Source: Pyrrhosoma nymphula (lineage: Eukaryota; Arthropoda; Insecta; Odonata; Coenagrionidae). From it: a stretch of DNA of 64,000 bases. Each line of letters begins with the position of its first letter. Position 1 is the first letter of the stretch. A model generated the notes under the pieces. The model was not told the DNA's origin, did no database searches, and saw nothing but the letters and a program-made list of their open reading frames with translations. A program made the position numbers and the translations under genes. Where the stretch lies: positions 16,614,192-16,678,191 of the forward strand of contig OY754338.1 in the NCBI GenBank assembly GCA_963573305.1. Direction: 5' to 3'. Positions 43,790 through 55,985 of the stretch are shown here, piece after piece.

Positions 43790-45872
43790 TTTTTTCTTGG
43801 AAAATTGTCATTTAATTTTAATATCAAGAAATCCTTCCACTACATCTTCCCTTAGACTGTCTACATCCCTTATCTTTTGAAAATGATTTTACAAGCCGTT
43901 GGTGCTCGATTTACCCTTTATATACTGTAGATTTGCTTTAAAATCACACTTAATTGCGGCAGGACGTCGATTCACGTCTTAAAGCCGTGAATATTCAACT
44001 TCTTTAGTCATCTCGACCATCATAATTTAGATAATTTTGGTAGGTAAAATTTATTTTCGGATGTTTTTAAAATATGTCTTTTCAACCATAATTTCCATTA
44101 CAATGAACCATTATCACGTGAATAAAAGGCAGTATTTAGTAACAAGACCGTAATATAATTTTTATGAAGCAATATCCCTTACAGTGGATACCATATTCGA
44201 TATGGATTTGTGGGGTGATACGTGAATTCACGTCCTGAAGGATGGAAAGAGTTAAGTGGAAAATTGTCGAACGGGATGTAGATTAGCTGATATACTTCTT
44301 CTTCGGATATCCTTCCCTTAATCGTAGGGTGAACAATCGAGTGTTTACTGCGAAGTGAATGTGGTTAGACCAATTTTTGCTCTGAACTGTCGTTGAATAC
44401 AATACCGGGGAACATTTTGTTGAATCGGTAGAAACACGGCTGAAGCCATCGCAAGTGGACGAGAAGGTGAAAACAAAATATGCAAAACTTTTATATCACA
44501 TACAATGTTCAGTTAAAAATCAGTAGGATTCGGTACCCGTTGAAATGGAACGAAAATAATAAATAATCAAATTGTTTTGTAGCACTGAAAGAATCTTTCC
44601 AATGTGACGTGAAAAATTCATATAATATGCAGCAGTAGATATATAGCCACATGTGGAGAGGTTGAAAAAATCTCAAAATAAAATGTCTCTGCCTTTAAAA
44701 TAGTGATCACCTAATCTTAGCCATAAATAGCTTCAGGCATAAGATCCGATTTACAACCTCTACTGCGTTCATCTCGGCAAATGAATTTTTTATTTAGGAA
44801 ATATTAAAAAAAGAATGGATGAAATCGGAGCCCCAAACTCAATGTTGAGGCTAAAATTAAGCGCATAAGATAATCGTATACAAGAATTAAGTACCAACTT
44901 CAGTCTTCAGCCATTTCAACCCTATATTTTGAGTGAAAATAACTGAAGAAGCAAAGAAAGAGATCTCAGCACTGAACCCAATGGTTTTCCCATTGGGCTG
45001 AAAGAGAACAACAATTGCGTAAAAATATTCCCTTTAAATTGTTGGTCGCGGTTTTCTTTAATATTTTTTTGGTCAGCAATCGGGTCACGACCTTCATTTG
45101 CGTCAAATTTTAACTTTATACCTTGCCCGCAACTTCCTTAAACAGGCGAGTCTGACTGCCGAACGGGCGAACATTTGTGATTTATTAATATTATATGGAT
45201 AGATAGATAGATAATTTGATTGGTCAAACATGATAGCACTCCGTATATTCCAACAACTCGCGAATGGTTCTTGTATGTATTTTGCTTCCCCGAACCATCG
45301 TGGTAACGTGAAACGTGACGTCCACCCGTCTGCTGTAAGAATTGCATCGTGTCTACCTTCATCGTGAATCACCAACAGTAGACGAACAATGAGTGGAAAC
45401 CAAAGGTAGCTTACCGAAATTCATACCACGTTATTTTTATTTTAGTTGCTCTTTAAATTGCAATTAATTAGATCTGAACCACGATATTTTCCCCTTTATA
45501 ATGCTTTTACTTTAACTCCTCTGATATAAGTTATTATGCTGACACGCCTCTTTGAGACAAAAATGCCGGTAACAATAAAATCCACTCCTTCAACTTTTAA
45601 AAATCAGTCAACTAAAAATTGCTGTCTGTTTAAGGGGTTTTATTTTTAGTGATACTGGAATTGCTGAAATTGAGTTAAATATACCTATCGATTTTGACCT
45701 GTAAACTACTGACGTAATAAGCAGATATAATATACTCAAGGGACGAAACATCAGATTTAGATTGGCAGCCAGGTAATTTCCAGTCCAGAAGAGCACCTAT
45801 TTGTTCCTCCTCTTCGGGTTAAAACTCCAAAATAATTTTGCCAACCCTATTTCTGTCAGCGCCACTACTTTT
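43790..45872. other. Unannotated stretch with repeat E copy 4 and a (GATA)n patch
   Basis: Repeat E recurs weakly at about 44925-45010 (tattttgagtgaaaataact, agcactgaacccaat). A short gatagatagataga tract lies near 45196-45212. Otherwise AT-rich with no supported feature. Confidence 0.4.
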
Positions 45873-46425
45873 GAAGTAGTTTGAGTGATATTTTTCTCCA
45901 TTCGTAATAGAGACAAAATTCGAGTGAATTTAATATATTACGCAGTTTCAGAATCGTGAAGGAAATATTACATATTTTTATGACCCGAAAACTTTGTTTT
46001 TTTATGACTGAATTTCCCTACAGTTAACTAAATATACACATTTGCGACTTTAACTTGACTTATTTGTTTCACGTAGTACGATTGGAACGCCTTTTCAACC
46101 GAAGGTTTTGTTTACGACCTCGTAATAAGTACTTCGGTGATATTTAAAATTATTTATTTAAATAAACGTACGAACCACGAAACCCTCTCATTAATGACGT
46201 GATATGTGTGTTCGCACTTTTTCCTTTTTTTCTAATAATGTCTCTCTGAAGCCCACAACCGTTCCATATCCCATGGAAAATGACTTGTATTTTCCGGCGC
46301 ATATATCGATAAGCAGTGCGATGATTGGCTGATATATTGATATCAACAGAAATATGAGATCATTTTGTAAATGATGAAGACAAATGCTTGGACTTGGCAA
46401 CCCTATCTCGCTTTCGCGACCTTAA
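45873..46425 (-). mobile_element. Family B element, inverse orientation, diverged
   Basis: Begins gaagtagtttgagtgatatt and contains aacttgacttatttgtttca, acgcctttt and tcccatggaaaat-type text in the order of the B copies at 12.5 and 17.8 kb. The expected TTAA at the left reads TTGA, and the right end is unclear. Confidence 0.5.
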
Positions 46426-46429
46426 AAAA

Positions 46430-46879
46430 TCGTTACAGTATCAAATATCGTTTCCAGTACGTGACTTGTGACTATGAATCACCGAATACATTATCTTCCT
46501 AATGGCTGCGAGGCAAGGAATTATCTTCTTTTCCTCCTTGCTTATTAGAAAAAAAAATTTCAAGGATGAGCACCTCAAACAATCTTTTCCTCTCCTCGCC
46601 TTTGTCTCACGCTCCACGTGATTCAGACTCCTTCTCTCCGCATGTGTCGCAAGGTCTTCGATTCCATCCATACGACACGAAGGTGGCCACTTTGTAAAGA
46701 ATTCTCCCGATCTCTAAAGTTAGAATTGTTTACGGCACCGTTGCCGTGGAGTGACGCGTCACAATATCACTTCGACATCCCTCCTCTTGTTTTTCGACGC
46801 CTTTGCGAGCTGTTTAGATAGAAGCCCATTATGTCGTTGGAACATTAGGAAAAATATCATTTAAGGTATGTGATCGAAA
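46430..46879. other. Unannotated stretch with GC-richer part
   Basis: The part at 46600-46820 has raised G+C; no family is recognised. Confidence 0.3.
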
Positions 46880-46883
46880 TTAA

Positions 46884-47442
46884 GGTGGTTCCACCGTAAA
46901 ATGACTTAAATGTCATTTTATTAATATTCTGCCTACTTGTAGAAAACGTTGTCCTCTATCTGATATGAACAACAAATAACACCTTTCCACGCTATATTAC
47001 TCTCTTATTGAACTTGAAATTACATGGTGTTCAATGGGGGAATGAGAGAAACACGGGGAATAAAATTGTATTTTTCCATAAAATACAAATGCCATTTTCG
47101 TGTAATACTGTCTCAAAAAAGGAAATAATCCAGATAAATTGAATAAAAATAAAATACAGGCATCTTACCACCTTATTTGTCTAGTTATTGAAGAACTAAT
47201 GCCGTAATTGAAGGCAAAATGCGGTAATTCGTAGGAAATGGCGTTGCAGTCGGCTCCTATGGCTGGAAAAAAGTGCTCATTTAACATACATTCGTGGAAT
47301 AATCTGAATTTGTTCTACTTTACTTTTGGGTTTCTATAGGTAACGCATTGCATCAGTGGAAGTAGGATTTTTCGACAAAATAAAAAAAATTTGGAATTTA
47401 GTATGTATTTGTTTTGACTCACACAGTCGCGGCGGAACCTCC
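46884..47442 (+). mobile_element. TTAA-flanked element, family P copy 2
   Basis: TTAA at 46880-46883 on the left; TTGA (one change) at 47443-47446 on the right. Inverted ends GGTGGTTCCACCG and CGGCGGAACCTCC are the same as in copy 1, and the body aligns throughout. Confidence 0.8.
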
Positions 47443-47446
47443 TTGA

Positions 47447-48984
47447 AAGGAATATGGGCATTCCCTGCAGGTAATTTTACTATAATGCCCAAGTTTTCCC
47501 ACCCAAAACGTTGCTTTTCCTTCGTGGAGCCTTAGTTGAGTCCACTCGATCACTTAATGTAATATATTGGTATTGTCACTCGAATTAAAGGCAAGTGCTT
47601 CTGATGTATGGATCAAGTCACGTATCTATGTATTTATTTGCATCTACTTCTAAGTGGTACCGTGTAATCATCAACCTCATGATTGTGTGGTTGGGAGTGA
47701 CTCCAAAGAGGCATGCACTAACCATCAAACACACTTTCATACTGTGTTTAGCTATTTTAATAAATGCCCTGTGAGGTAACCTAATTGAAAGGAGATTTCT
47801 CACTTAGAACTGCTTCTAACATTCATTACACCCATCCGGAATAGACCCTGCGGTCATACATCAGTGGAACAATTCGTTGAATTCCAGTCATGTTAACACA
47901 CAAGACGTGCAAAAATAATTGCAAAATTACGGACTCGTAATGTATAAATGTGTGTTTAAATAGCATCTATTGCAAGAATAAAAAATTATAAAACAATGAT
48001 ATACGCTCCTTATATTTTATTGGCTCTTCGGTCCCAGCAATTTTGGTCCCTAATCGTATGCAGAAAAAATAACATTATAAGCATGTTGGTCTATCCCTTT
48101 CTGACTTTATGAATGTTATCTACTCCACCATTGCTGTTCAGATTTTTTATAATTCATATGGAATAGATGTACGGTCTGTGCGTCTATGTATTTGCTTTCA
48201 TTGTCGAAGGCAGATGCAATCGCTGAATGCAATCGCCGCACTTGTATCCAATCGATTAACTGCTTCAAGAATGCACAATAAACGGAAGCGAATAGAGAGA
48301 AAACTAGTAAGTAACTATAAAAAGTGGGAGAGGTAATTAAGCCAGAGAAGGTGAGTTACAAGGGGCCACGAAAACAGTCATGAACGCAAAAGCGACTATG
48401 TGTTAGTCATAAGTAAGCGCACGTTGTTTCTGGAATACGCATAATAAATTATCAATTTTAGCGTTAAATTTCATATTTAGGAGTAATATTTCTAGAGTTT
48501 GCCTCCCTTAAACTGAATTCTGGAATGCACCAAATTAGGAACGCCTTCACTATATCCTCCTCCCAAATTTATATCAAACGAAATCAGACTGTTAATCTTC
48601 TGATGACTATGACATTACTTATCTCTAATGTCCTGGTCTGAACATATCTTTGGACTATAGTCACTGGACGATATAAATATTGGTAAGGAAGGGTGTCACT
48701 CCTCCATTCCGATATACTGTTGATTTTATTCTAATGATTTTTGCTGTATTTCACTGAGGCCCAATTTTATTATCTTTGGCTGAATATTTTCTCGGCATAT
48801 TAGCCGATGTTGGCCGAGGCTGATTTTCACGGCTGTTTTACTATTCTATTTCCTGCTTCAATCTCTATGGAGACACAGATCTATTTATTTAGGTATCAGT
48901 CAATACTTTCCCTTCTGGAAAATATCTGGTCATGGAAATTTTCTTAGAATTTTTTTTACGATGATTGAGTGCGATGGAATTTAT
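47447..48984. other. Unannotated stretch with one exon-like island
   Basis: Mostly AT-rich. The only coding-like patch is at 48214-48306, described separately. A loose LINE-tail-like text lies near 47680-47720. Confidence 0.35.
48214..48306 (+). CDS. Candidate short coding exon, unknown protein
   Basis: Thirty-one codons starting ATG: MQSLNAIAALVSNRLTASRM, then a basic run ending KRIERKL. It is followed immediately by a consensus donor (GTAAGT, 48307-48312) and preceded by a plausible acceptor (gaaggcag). Codon usage looks coding, and the basic NKRKRIERK run is unlike its neighbours. It might be a first exon or a fragment of a transposon protein. No second exon was found, so this rests on pattern alone. 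Confidence 0.2.
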
Positions 48985-49240
48985 TGCTATGAATGACATG
49001 ATGGCTACGATGCAGCCTTTCCATGTTGGTGGCCCGTGTTCGAATCCCAGTGGTGGTAGAGAGTTTACAGCATTCCGTCCAGTGAATGGAACATCAAACC
49101 ATGGTGCTTTTCGTGAAGAGCAGGCCAATGGGGATGCCTGGTTTTATTCCACTCTTCCTCCATCCCCCAATTATTGCTTTCCTCAATTCTCAGTTGCCTC
49201 CCAAAATAACCAACCAAACTTAGGTGGATAAAAGTTTGAT
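48985..49240 (+). mobile_element. tRNA-headed SINE
   Basis: A-box-like TGGCTACGATG (49002-49012) and B-box GTTCGAATCCC (49038-49048) sit 25 bp apart, slightly less than usual in tRNAs. A body of about 190 bp follows. The head lacks a foldable full tRNA, so it is a SINE or pseudo-tRNA rather than a gene. Ends were not defined. Confidence 0.55.
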
Positions 49241-49647
49241 TTTTCAGTTCATTGCCATTTATTCTCTGAAATCGAACATTGAGTGATCTAGGTCTTCTAT
49301 GGGCTGCTTTGTAGTCTGCTAATACGTACCGTTCACTGCGTATTTCTAGCTGATAAAAAAAGTCCAAATATACCCTATTCATTACGTCAGTGGGAACGAA
49401 GTTACCTCATCTTTACCAAGAAATTCAAGACTCGTCATCTCTGGTGGAAAACAATTCGATCAATTTATATATTTCCCAGTATTAACTATTAATTGGTAAT
49501 AAATTATGCCGTTGGCTTTGTTTTGTAAGCCTTTCACGTTAGCGTATTCATTTTTACTGAATTATTGAGTTTCTTCTATGCTCCAAATTTTTTAATGCTC
49601 TATCAATTTTTTTTAGGGAAACTGTTTGTCCAGCCCTGCTTCTACTG

Positions 49648-49985
49648 AGTGTAGTTTGAGAGCGAAAAATCACTTCACATAGAATTTGATGAATTTGGCC
49701 TCATTTTAAAGAAAAAACTCTCATCTTTCCAATTATATCAAAATATCGTCCCCCTTGCCGAACTACTTTTCGAGCTATTTGCCTTCAAATATTAGCTTTT
49801 TTACATGGGATAAATTAGGGCTGTGCGCTCCAGAGGGAGAATATTTAAAAAAAATAGGAACTTCTAGCACCTAAATTTCGTCAAAAAACTAACTTTGTGT
49901 AGATTGCATGTTTTGTCAACTATTTACAAAAAATAATCCATGAGTCACCTCAGTAGTTTTTACAGAATCGCTCAGAAACCTGCTG
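49648..49985 (+). mobile_element. Family B element, right end missing
   Basis: Starts gtagtttgagagcgaaaaat and follows the B consensus (gaatttggcctcattttaaa, gctgtgcgctccagagggag, gtcaaaaaactaac, tttttacagaatcg), then breaks at about 49985, where a LINE relic begins. This copy preserves the left half best. Confidence 0.6.
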
Positions 49986-49986
49986 T

Positions 49987-50560
49987 TTTGTTCGGCTTTC
50001 CATCTATCATCAGTCGTAGAGTTGACTCTTGTTCTCTCCGCCATGCGTGTCCCGCCCATCTCAAACGTCTGCTCTTGGCCAGCGCGACTATATCAGGGTC
50101 TGGGTATAGTTCTCTAATTGTTAGTTCTCGGTTTGATTTTTTCCTCCAGAACCCATGTTCATTTATTGGCCCCATTATTGATCGTAGAATCTTATTTTCG
50201 AATAAAATAAGTTTGTTTTCAGCCTTTTTTACTTAAATACCAGATCTCAGATCCATATAGTATCGCAGGTGATATCATAGTAGTATATGAATACCTTAAG
50301 TTTGGTTTCCCTTGTTAGGATTTTACTCTTCAGAAGTTTTCTTACTGCCCAAAAGCTTCTGTCTCCATGCTATTATATGATTAATCACAGTCTCTTCATC
50401 ATTATTTTTATCTATAGTTACACCTAAGTATTTAAACTCACTACATGACTCGTTCGGAAGTTATCGTACTTATCGGAAAATACTCTAAAATGAACCATTA
50501 ATATTTTACCCTCCTCGAATATGAACTTGTTTCTGCTGTCAATAAGTTTTCTCTCTAAAG
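49987..50560 (-). pseudogene. RTE-like LINE RT C-terminal relic
   Basis: The minus strand reads EFKYLGVTIDKNNDEETVIN, then kinase-like basic text, LYGSEIWYLSKKAENKLILF, ENKILRSIMGPINEHGFWRK, and PDIVALAKSRRLRWAGHAWR. The order YLG-x-x-I, LYGSE-x-W, F-x-x-x-x-LR and RRLRW-x-GH is typical of the C-terminus of RTE-like LINEs. Two or more frameshifts break it. It is unlike the intact LINE at 22978 in detail, so it is another lineage. Confidence 0.6.
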
Positions 50561-51580
50561 ACAGTTTCCCTGTCAGAATACCCACTTGAGATTAAGTTTC
50601 GTAGCGATTCCTAACGTTTGCTGACTTGCATTAACCTTAGCAGCCCACTTTCATTAAATTTAGTACCTCTAATACCAAAAAAAACTTCTTGTAATATATT
50701 TTTCATGTTATTTTAAACCTAATTCGCCGTTATTATATTCCATTTGACATTCCACACGCCATGTTGGAAACCGCTGATCCTTCGTTGGTTCAAAAGGAAT
50801 CCGAAATCTCAACACTGTTTCAGCCTTTCACTTCTCCTACCTTATTAGTCTTGAAATTTCTATTCCCAAATCTTTCGGTGGTAAATCGGCCCCTAGTTTT
50901 CCTTAGTGGTTTCCACATTATTGGCTCCATAATTAGAGTAAATTACGTTATTTTCCTGCGGTGCTGTTAGTCTGGTATCATCGGTAAATTACCATAAAAG
51001 CGGACTTTGAGACGCTCAGATCGTAAGTTCGTAATTCTATTCGCTGATTCACAATTTAATTGGCTTGAGGCATTGACCAACGGGCGCAATGCAGAACAAT
51101 TGTTGGATATGCTTGCTTCAATTCTGCCCCAATACAGACTGTAACAATATGGAGGTTTCTGCCCATTTGTGTCAAAAGTTTCTTTTTTATTGAAATGGAC
51201 TGTAATGAAGATATACCACGATTAAAAATTAATATAAATTCACTTTGGTTCAACTGAGCACCACAGGGTGAAAAATTCACAAAGTGGAATTCGGGCTCTA
51301 GTGAATATATTTCGAAGTATTTTGAGTATCTCAAAATACTGAAAATACCTCAAATATGTGTTTTAAACAAAAAATACTTTTTAAAAGTGTATTTCAAAGA
51401 TGTACGTATTTAAAATACGTCTTTGAACTACTGCCTAGTGCTGATTACTGCTGATTAGTGCTGATTAGTGCTGGTTACTGTGACTGTACTACGTACACTT
51501 CTTGTGGAAGAATCACACCATCAACGCATCTAAAAAGTTGGTTATTAGGTAAATATAAATGTATTATATGAAGTCAAATT
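50561..51580. other. Unannotated stretch with a 10-bp tandem repeat
   Basis: Five 10-bp units of the type ctgattagtg occupy 51431-51480. The rest is AT-rich without recognisable features. Confidence 0.4.
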
Positions 51581-51584
51581 AAAT

Positions 51585-52220
51585 CACTTCACCTATAATT
51601 TGATGAATTTGGCTTCATTTTAAATAAAAAAAACTCATACTTCCAATGATATCAAAATGTTAACCCATTGCCGATCTATTTTCGAGCAATTGCCTGTAAA
51701 TATTTAAGTTGTTTAACATGGGGTAGATTACGGCTGTGCGCTCCAGAGGGAGAATATTGAAAAATTTAGGAACTTCTAACACCAAGAATTCGTCAAAAAA
51801 CTAACGGTGTGTAGTTTACATGTTTGCTCAACTATTTATAAAAATTTACCAACTACTCACCGCAGTACTTTTTACAGAATCGAAGAAATCCTTCTATAAT
51901 GAAGTCGTTTTCCCCGAACATGAGTCAAGTTAGAGACTTATGTCCATATATTTATTTATTTACTGAGAATTTTTGTTATTCATACATAACTATATTTTTG
52001 TGCCATTAATATTACAATATTTACTTCATACTTCTTACAGACTGGACCTAAAAACTGAGCGATTTCCACAGTGATAGGATTTATTACTACCGGTGTCGCT
52101 TTTTACAGCATATTCAGGTCTACGTCAGTCCACCTGGCTTCTTACAGACGCTGAAATTAAAAAATAAAATTTGAACATGGTCTGCATTATGACTAGGGAA
52201 CTATCTCGCTCAAACTACCT
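51585..52220 (+). mobile_element. Family B element, with a 95-bp insertion
   Basis: Follows the B order from aatcacttcacctataattt to CTCGCTCAAACTACC, ending before TTGA (52220-52223) in place of TTAA. It contains the insertion at 52043-52137. Confidence 0.65.
52043..52137. mobile_element. 95-bp insertion with 12-bp target duplication
   Basis: The sequence cttcttacagac occurs at 52031-52042 and again at 52138-52149, while other B copies have it once. The 95 bp between them match nothing else in the window. The duplication length fits retrotransposition rather than a cut-and-paste element. The source of the insert is unknown. Confidence 0.7.
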
Positions 52221-52223
52221 TGA

Positions 52224-54360
52224 AGTAGACTCTGTTTCAACGCGGGAATGATTGGAAGGTCTGTGAATAGAATGTTGGAAGAGAGATCTTCACTCTAGTT
52301 CGGTCGAATCTCGAGTGCCCCGTGAGCATTTGCAACCCTAAAAAGAGAGGTTTAATACGCGAAATAAGCGAAATACTAAAGAAAGATGGACGCATCATTA
52401 CAAACAGCTGCGAGCTGACATTGGCGAGTGGGTGTGAAACGGCTGATGGAAGGACCACCTAGATTGAGAGCCGCTAGGGACTCGGATGCTGCGCGCTAGC
52501 CAAAGCTCATCTGACAAATTCAGATCATCCGAATTTCAGGATGACTCGGTGGATACCATTTTAGCCTGTCACGAATTCTCCATATCTGACAGACGTGACA
52601 AATTAAGAGAGGTTTTCCTTCAAACGAGTCACTTTAGAACATTTCGGATTCGAATCGAAAAATAAATTATGTTGCTGACGGATCCGATTCAAGAAATTCG
52701 GGCGGCAACGGCGAAACATTTGTCGGAAGAAAGGTTCGGATAATCCCATTTGACGCTGACCTAGATCTCTATATTTAACCTAGAAATAATCGGTACTTAA
52801 GTTACAGAATAACCCCCTCAAATAAATTTAAGGATTCTTTCTTCCCATGCACCGTTAATTACTACTAGAAATATTGAGTGAATAGTTGGTCCATCGATAT
52901 ATATCTCATTGTTTTTTTCCTCTTTGTATTCTTTTTCGCCAATCCTTACCTTACTTATGTTAAAATCATTCTACCTGGCTTGGCCTTTGTTGTTAAGTTT
53001 CTGGAGTGTGTTAAAATGTTGCTTCTTTCTTAACTTGGAGCTGAGTGCTTCTTGGCAAGATCTCTGAGTCATTTTGTATCGTCATTACGTCCCTAGTTGA
53101 ACAGCGAAAAATGAAAACTACTGAAATATTAGTTTACTCAACTTATGGAAAACAAATAAGTAAATAGAACTGTTAGCCTGCTAAAACTACATTTTTTGTA
53201 TGTATTTCATTGAAAAATATTTATGCACCAGTTTAGCGCTTTAAATTATGTCTAACGATAACCCCATAACATGCTTTTTCTCCGGATTACCTTTATTCCA
53301 ACTATTTTTAAATATATTATATTTTTGTTGTATAGGAGGATTATATGTTATTTAGATGGAATCACCATTTGTTTACTTACGGCTGGTGTCCTAACACCCC
53401 CTGCCTCACCGGTGGCTCGGAGTGGGGTATTCACGTGTCTCCTACCACTACTCTAAAGTATAGTCTTTGATCAATGGTCTTCACAAATCGCATCTCCATT
53501 TGCCTTTCCTCTTAACTTTACTGCCGCATGGACACCATTAGTGTTTTTCTCGTTGTCCTATGTCAGTCTTCGTCACAGCTAATCGCATTTCCAGAAGGCT
53601 GGCCTCGCCTGGTGACCACTTTTCACCCGATAAGAACATGCGGCGACTGAATTTTCATTCTTGTCCCGTTCTCTCTTTTCCCTGGTGAATAAATACGTAA
53701 AAATGAACTGAAAATTACCAAGCCATTTTGACAAAATTTAAAATGCAGCTGGTCAAAAAGAGATTCAAATTATTCATACGCACGAATATTCAAAACATTT
53801 TAAGAAGGAGAGTACCAGATTGCATCATCATAATCATACCGTCATCAATCCGAAGATAGGTTTGTAGCAGTTTACCTTCTCATTCACCTGTAAGCATACC
53901 GTTTCATTCCATTCCTGCATAAGTCTCCACTTGTAAAAGTTGTATATTCAAGAGTATGCGAGCGAGCATTCAATGTGCGATGTTCTTTACAATTCTCCGA
54001 ACAAGAGAATTTCTCTATTGCAATTATTATTGTGTCTTTACATGGTAAGCTTTATGAAGCTTAGCGTAAGTGTTATTCTAGCTATCTCTCGAAAGGTAAA
54101 ATTCAAACCAACGTTAATGAATTCTAGAGGTCGTTAAATGAAGATAAAAATTCATACCCTACTAGCATTGAAAGAAAACTAGAGAGCTACCGCAAATTAA
54201 AACAAAAAATGCAGCAAAAGTTTTTTTACTCGCCAGGTATCTGCATAGTCTTAAAATGTTTTTTTTAACTAATATAATAAATTAGAGCGATTTTCATTTT
54301 TTACGCTCACGATTCACATCTGATTTCTGTTTTTAAATGATAGTACTCAGTAATTTTATT
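52224..54360. other. Unannotated stretch with a LINE-tail-like patch
   Basis: At 53385-53440 the text gctggtgtcctaacaccccc resembles the 3' end of family C. The rest shows no supported feature. Confidence 0.35.
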
Positions 54361-54366
54361 TTTTAG

Positions 54367-54514
54367 AATTCTTATGATAATAATACGTCAAACGAGTCGT
54401 CTTCTTTTTGTGAAACAACTAGCACGTTGGTTGTGCTTTTACCACCAACGGCCGGGATATCTTCTCTTGAAATGCACATGCCTCAATCTACACAAGTTGA
54501 TAGCTCTACGAAAG
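54367..54514 (+). CDS. Candidate exon, serine/threonine-rich, unknown protein
   Basis: Open for its whole 148 nt: NSYDNNTSNESSSFCETTST, then LVVLLPPTAGISSLEMHMPQ and STQVDSSTK. It is preceded by an acceptor (tttattttttag) and followed by gtaaaa. It would end in phase 1, which joins in frame to the acceptor at 61463 across about 6.9 kb. The residue mix resembles a disordered linker. With no database search this remains a pattern-based proposal. Confidence 0.3.
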
Positions 54515-54626
54515 GTAAAATAAATTAATCACGTGAAAGGAATGATATGTTATTTATAAATGAACTAAGAAGTAGCATTGATATTTCGGTTATATTTTAA
54601 TAAATAATCATGCGGCCGTCATTAAA

Positions 54627-54950
54627 ATGTATGCAAGTAAAAGCGAGGAGAACCAAGTAGATAGTGCAGTGATCAGCTCGGGATCGGCCCGAGTTCGGGT
54701 ACCTGCATGAGATGCACTAAAAGTTAAAACATGCCTTTTGGAAAAACAGCTTATCGTAGCACTTAAGGGACGTGATTATGACCTCATTGCACCTGAAATC
54801 CAAAAGGAAATTGATAATATGTATAAAGATTGAATTAGAAAATAATAAAAAAATCCATTGTTGAGAAAAGAAAGCATATCAAAGCATTCAAAAAGATACA
54901 GGAGTGAGACAAAGAAAACTCTTAAAAAATCAAAATAGATAGATCGGATC
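54627..54950 (+). pseudogene. Decayed coding-like stretch, unknown protein
   Basis: From ATG at 54627 the frame reads MYASKSEENQVDSAVISSGS, then after one stop DALKVKTCLLEKQLIVALKG and RDYDLIAPEIQKEIDNMYKD, then further stops and a basic tail. Amphipathic composition and coding-like codons with scattered stops suggest an old coding sequence. No family is recognised. Confidence 0.3.
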
Positions 54951-55067
54951 TAGCAAAAACTTTACACGTAAGTTAAACATTAATCATTTTATTAGAATGA
55001 TTGTAAAAATTCATAATCTTTACTTGAAAACTTTACTAATAAATTGAAATTTTGCACTTGGAATTAA

Positions 55068-55623
55068 GGAGGTTCCGCCGCGACTGTGTAAGTCAAAACA
55101 AATACTAAATTCCACATTTTTTATATTTTGTCAAAAAAATCCTGCTTTCGCTGATAAAATGCGTTACCTATAGAAACCCAAAAGTAAAGGTACAAAATTT
55201 GCTGATTATTCCACGAATGTATTTTAAATGAGCACTTTTTTCCAGCCATAGGAGCCAACTGCAACGCCATTTCCTACGAATTACCGCATTTTGACTTAAA
55301 TCACGGCATTAATTCTTCAGTAACTAAAAAAATAAGGTGGTAAGATGCCTGTATTTTATTTTTATTCACTTTCTCTGGATTATTTCCTTCTTAGAGACAG
55401 TATTCCACGAAAATGGCATTTTTATTCTGTGGAAAAATACTATTTTTCCCCGTGTTTCTCTCATTCCCCCATTGAACATTATGTAATTTCAAGTTCAATT
55501 ATAGAATAAAAAAGCGTGGAAAGGTATTATTTTGTTGTTCATATCAGAGAGAGGACAACGTTTTCTACAAGTAGACAGAATATGAATAAAATGACATTTA
55601 AGTCATTTTACGGTGGAACCACC
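55068..55623 (-). mobile_element. TTAA-flanked element, family P copy 3, inverse
   Basis: TTAA at 55064-55067 and 55624-55627. The ends GGAGGTTCCGCCG and CGGTGGAACCACC are the complement of copies 1 and 2, and the whole body aligns in reverse. Confidence 0.82.
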
Positions 55624-55794
55624 TTAAACCCTGGAATGGATAACTAATCAAATATCGAATAACCCAACTATAGAGGATAAGAGCGACTTTTTCACTCGAG
55701 GGAAATTTAAACCTATTAAGCAATAGATGCAGAAAACCATGAAATGAACTTTGAACTCAGGTTCCTGCATAAATGCAAAGTAAACGGATATCAA

Positions 55795-55985
55795 AAATAT
55801 CTGATGCTTTCCCGGCGTATACTGATGGTGAAATATGTTCGGGTTCACCACTGGATTAAACTATGCTTATCTGCCGACGTATCGAAGAGCGAGTTGTCCA
55901 TCATCTTCAGAGTCCTTCGAAACGTCGGATCTAATGCAGTTATGGACCCAGTGGAGAGCCCAAATAGAATTCACTGAAAATATAC
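55795..55985. mobile_element. Compact foldback-family element
   Basis: Starts with ctttcccggcgta, as at 4.0 and 34.1 kb, then gttcgggttcaccactggat. An inverted core at 55875-55928 has cgacgtatcgaag facing cttcgaaacgtcg. Read on minus, CTGAAGA (complement of 55904-55910) is followed by a stem and GATAC instead of GAAAC. It is a decayed member of the same subfamily. Confidence 0.6.
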
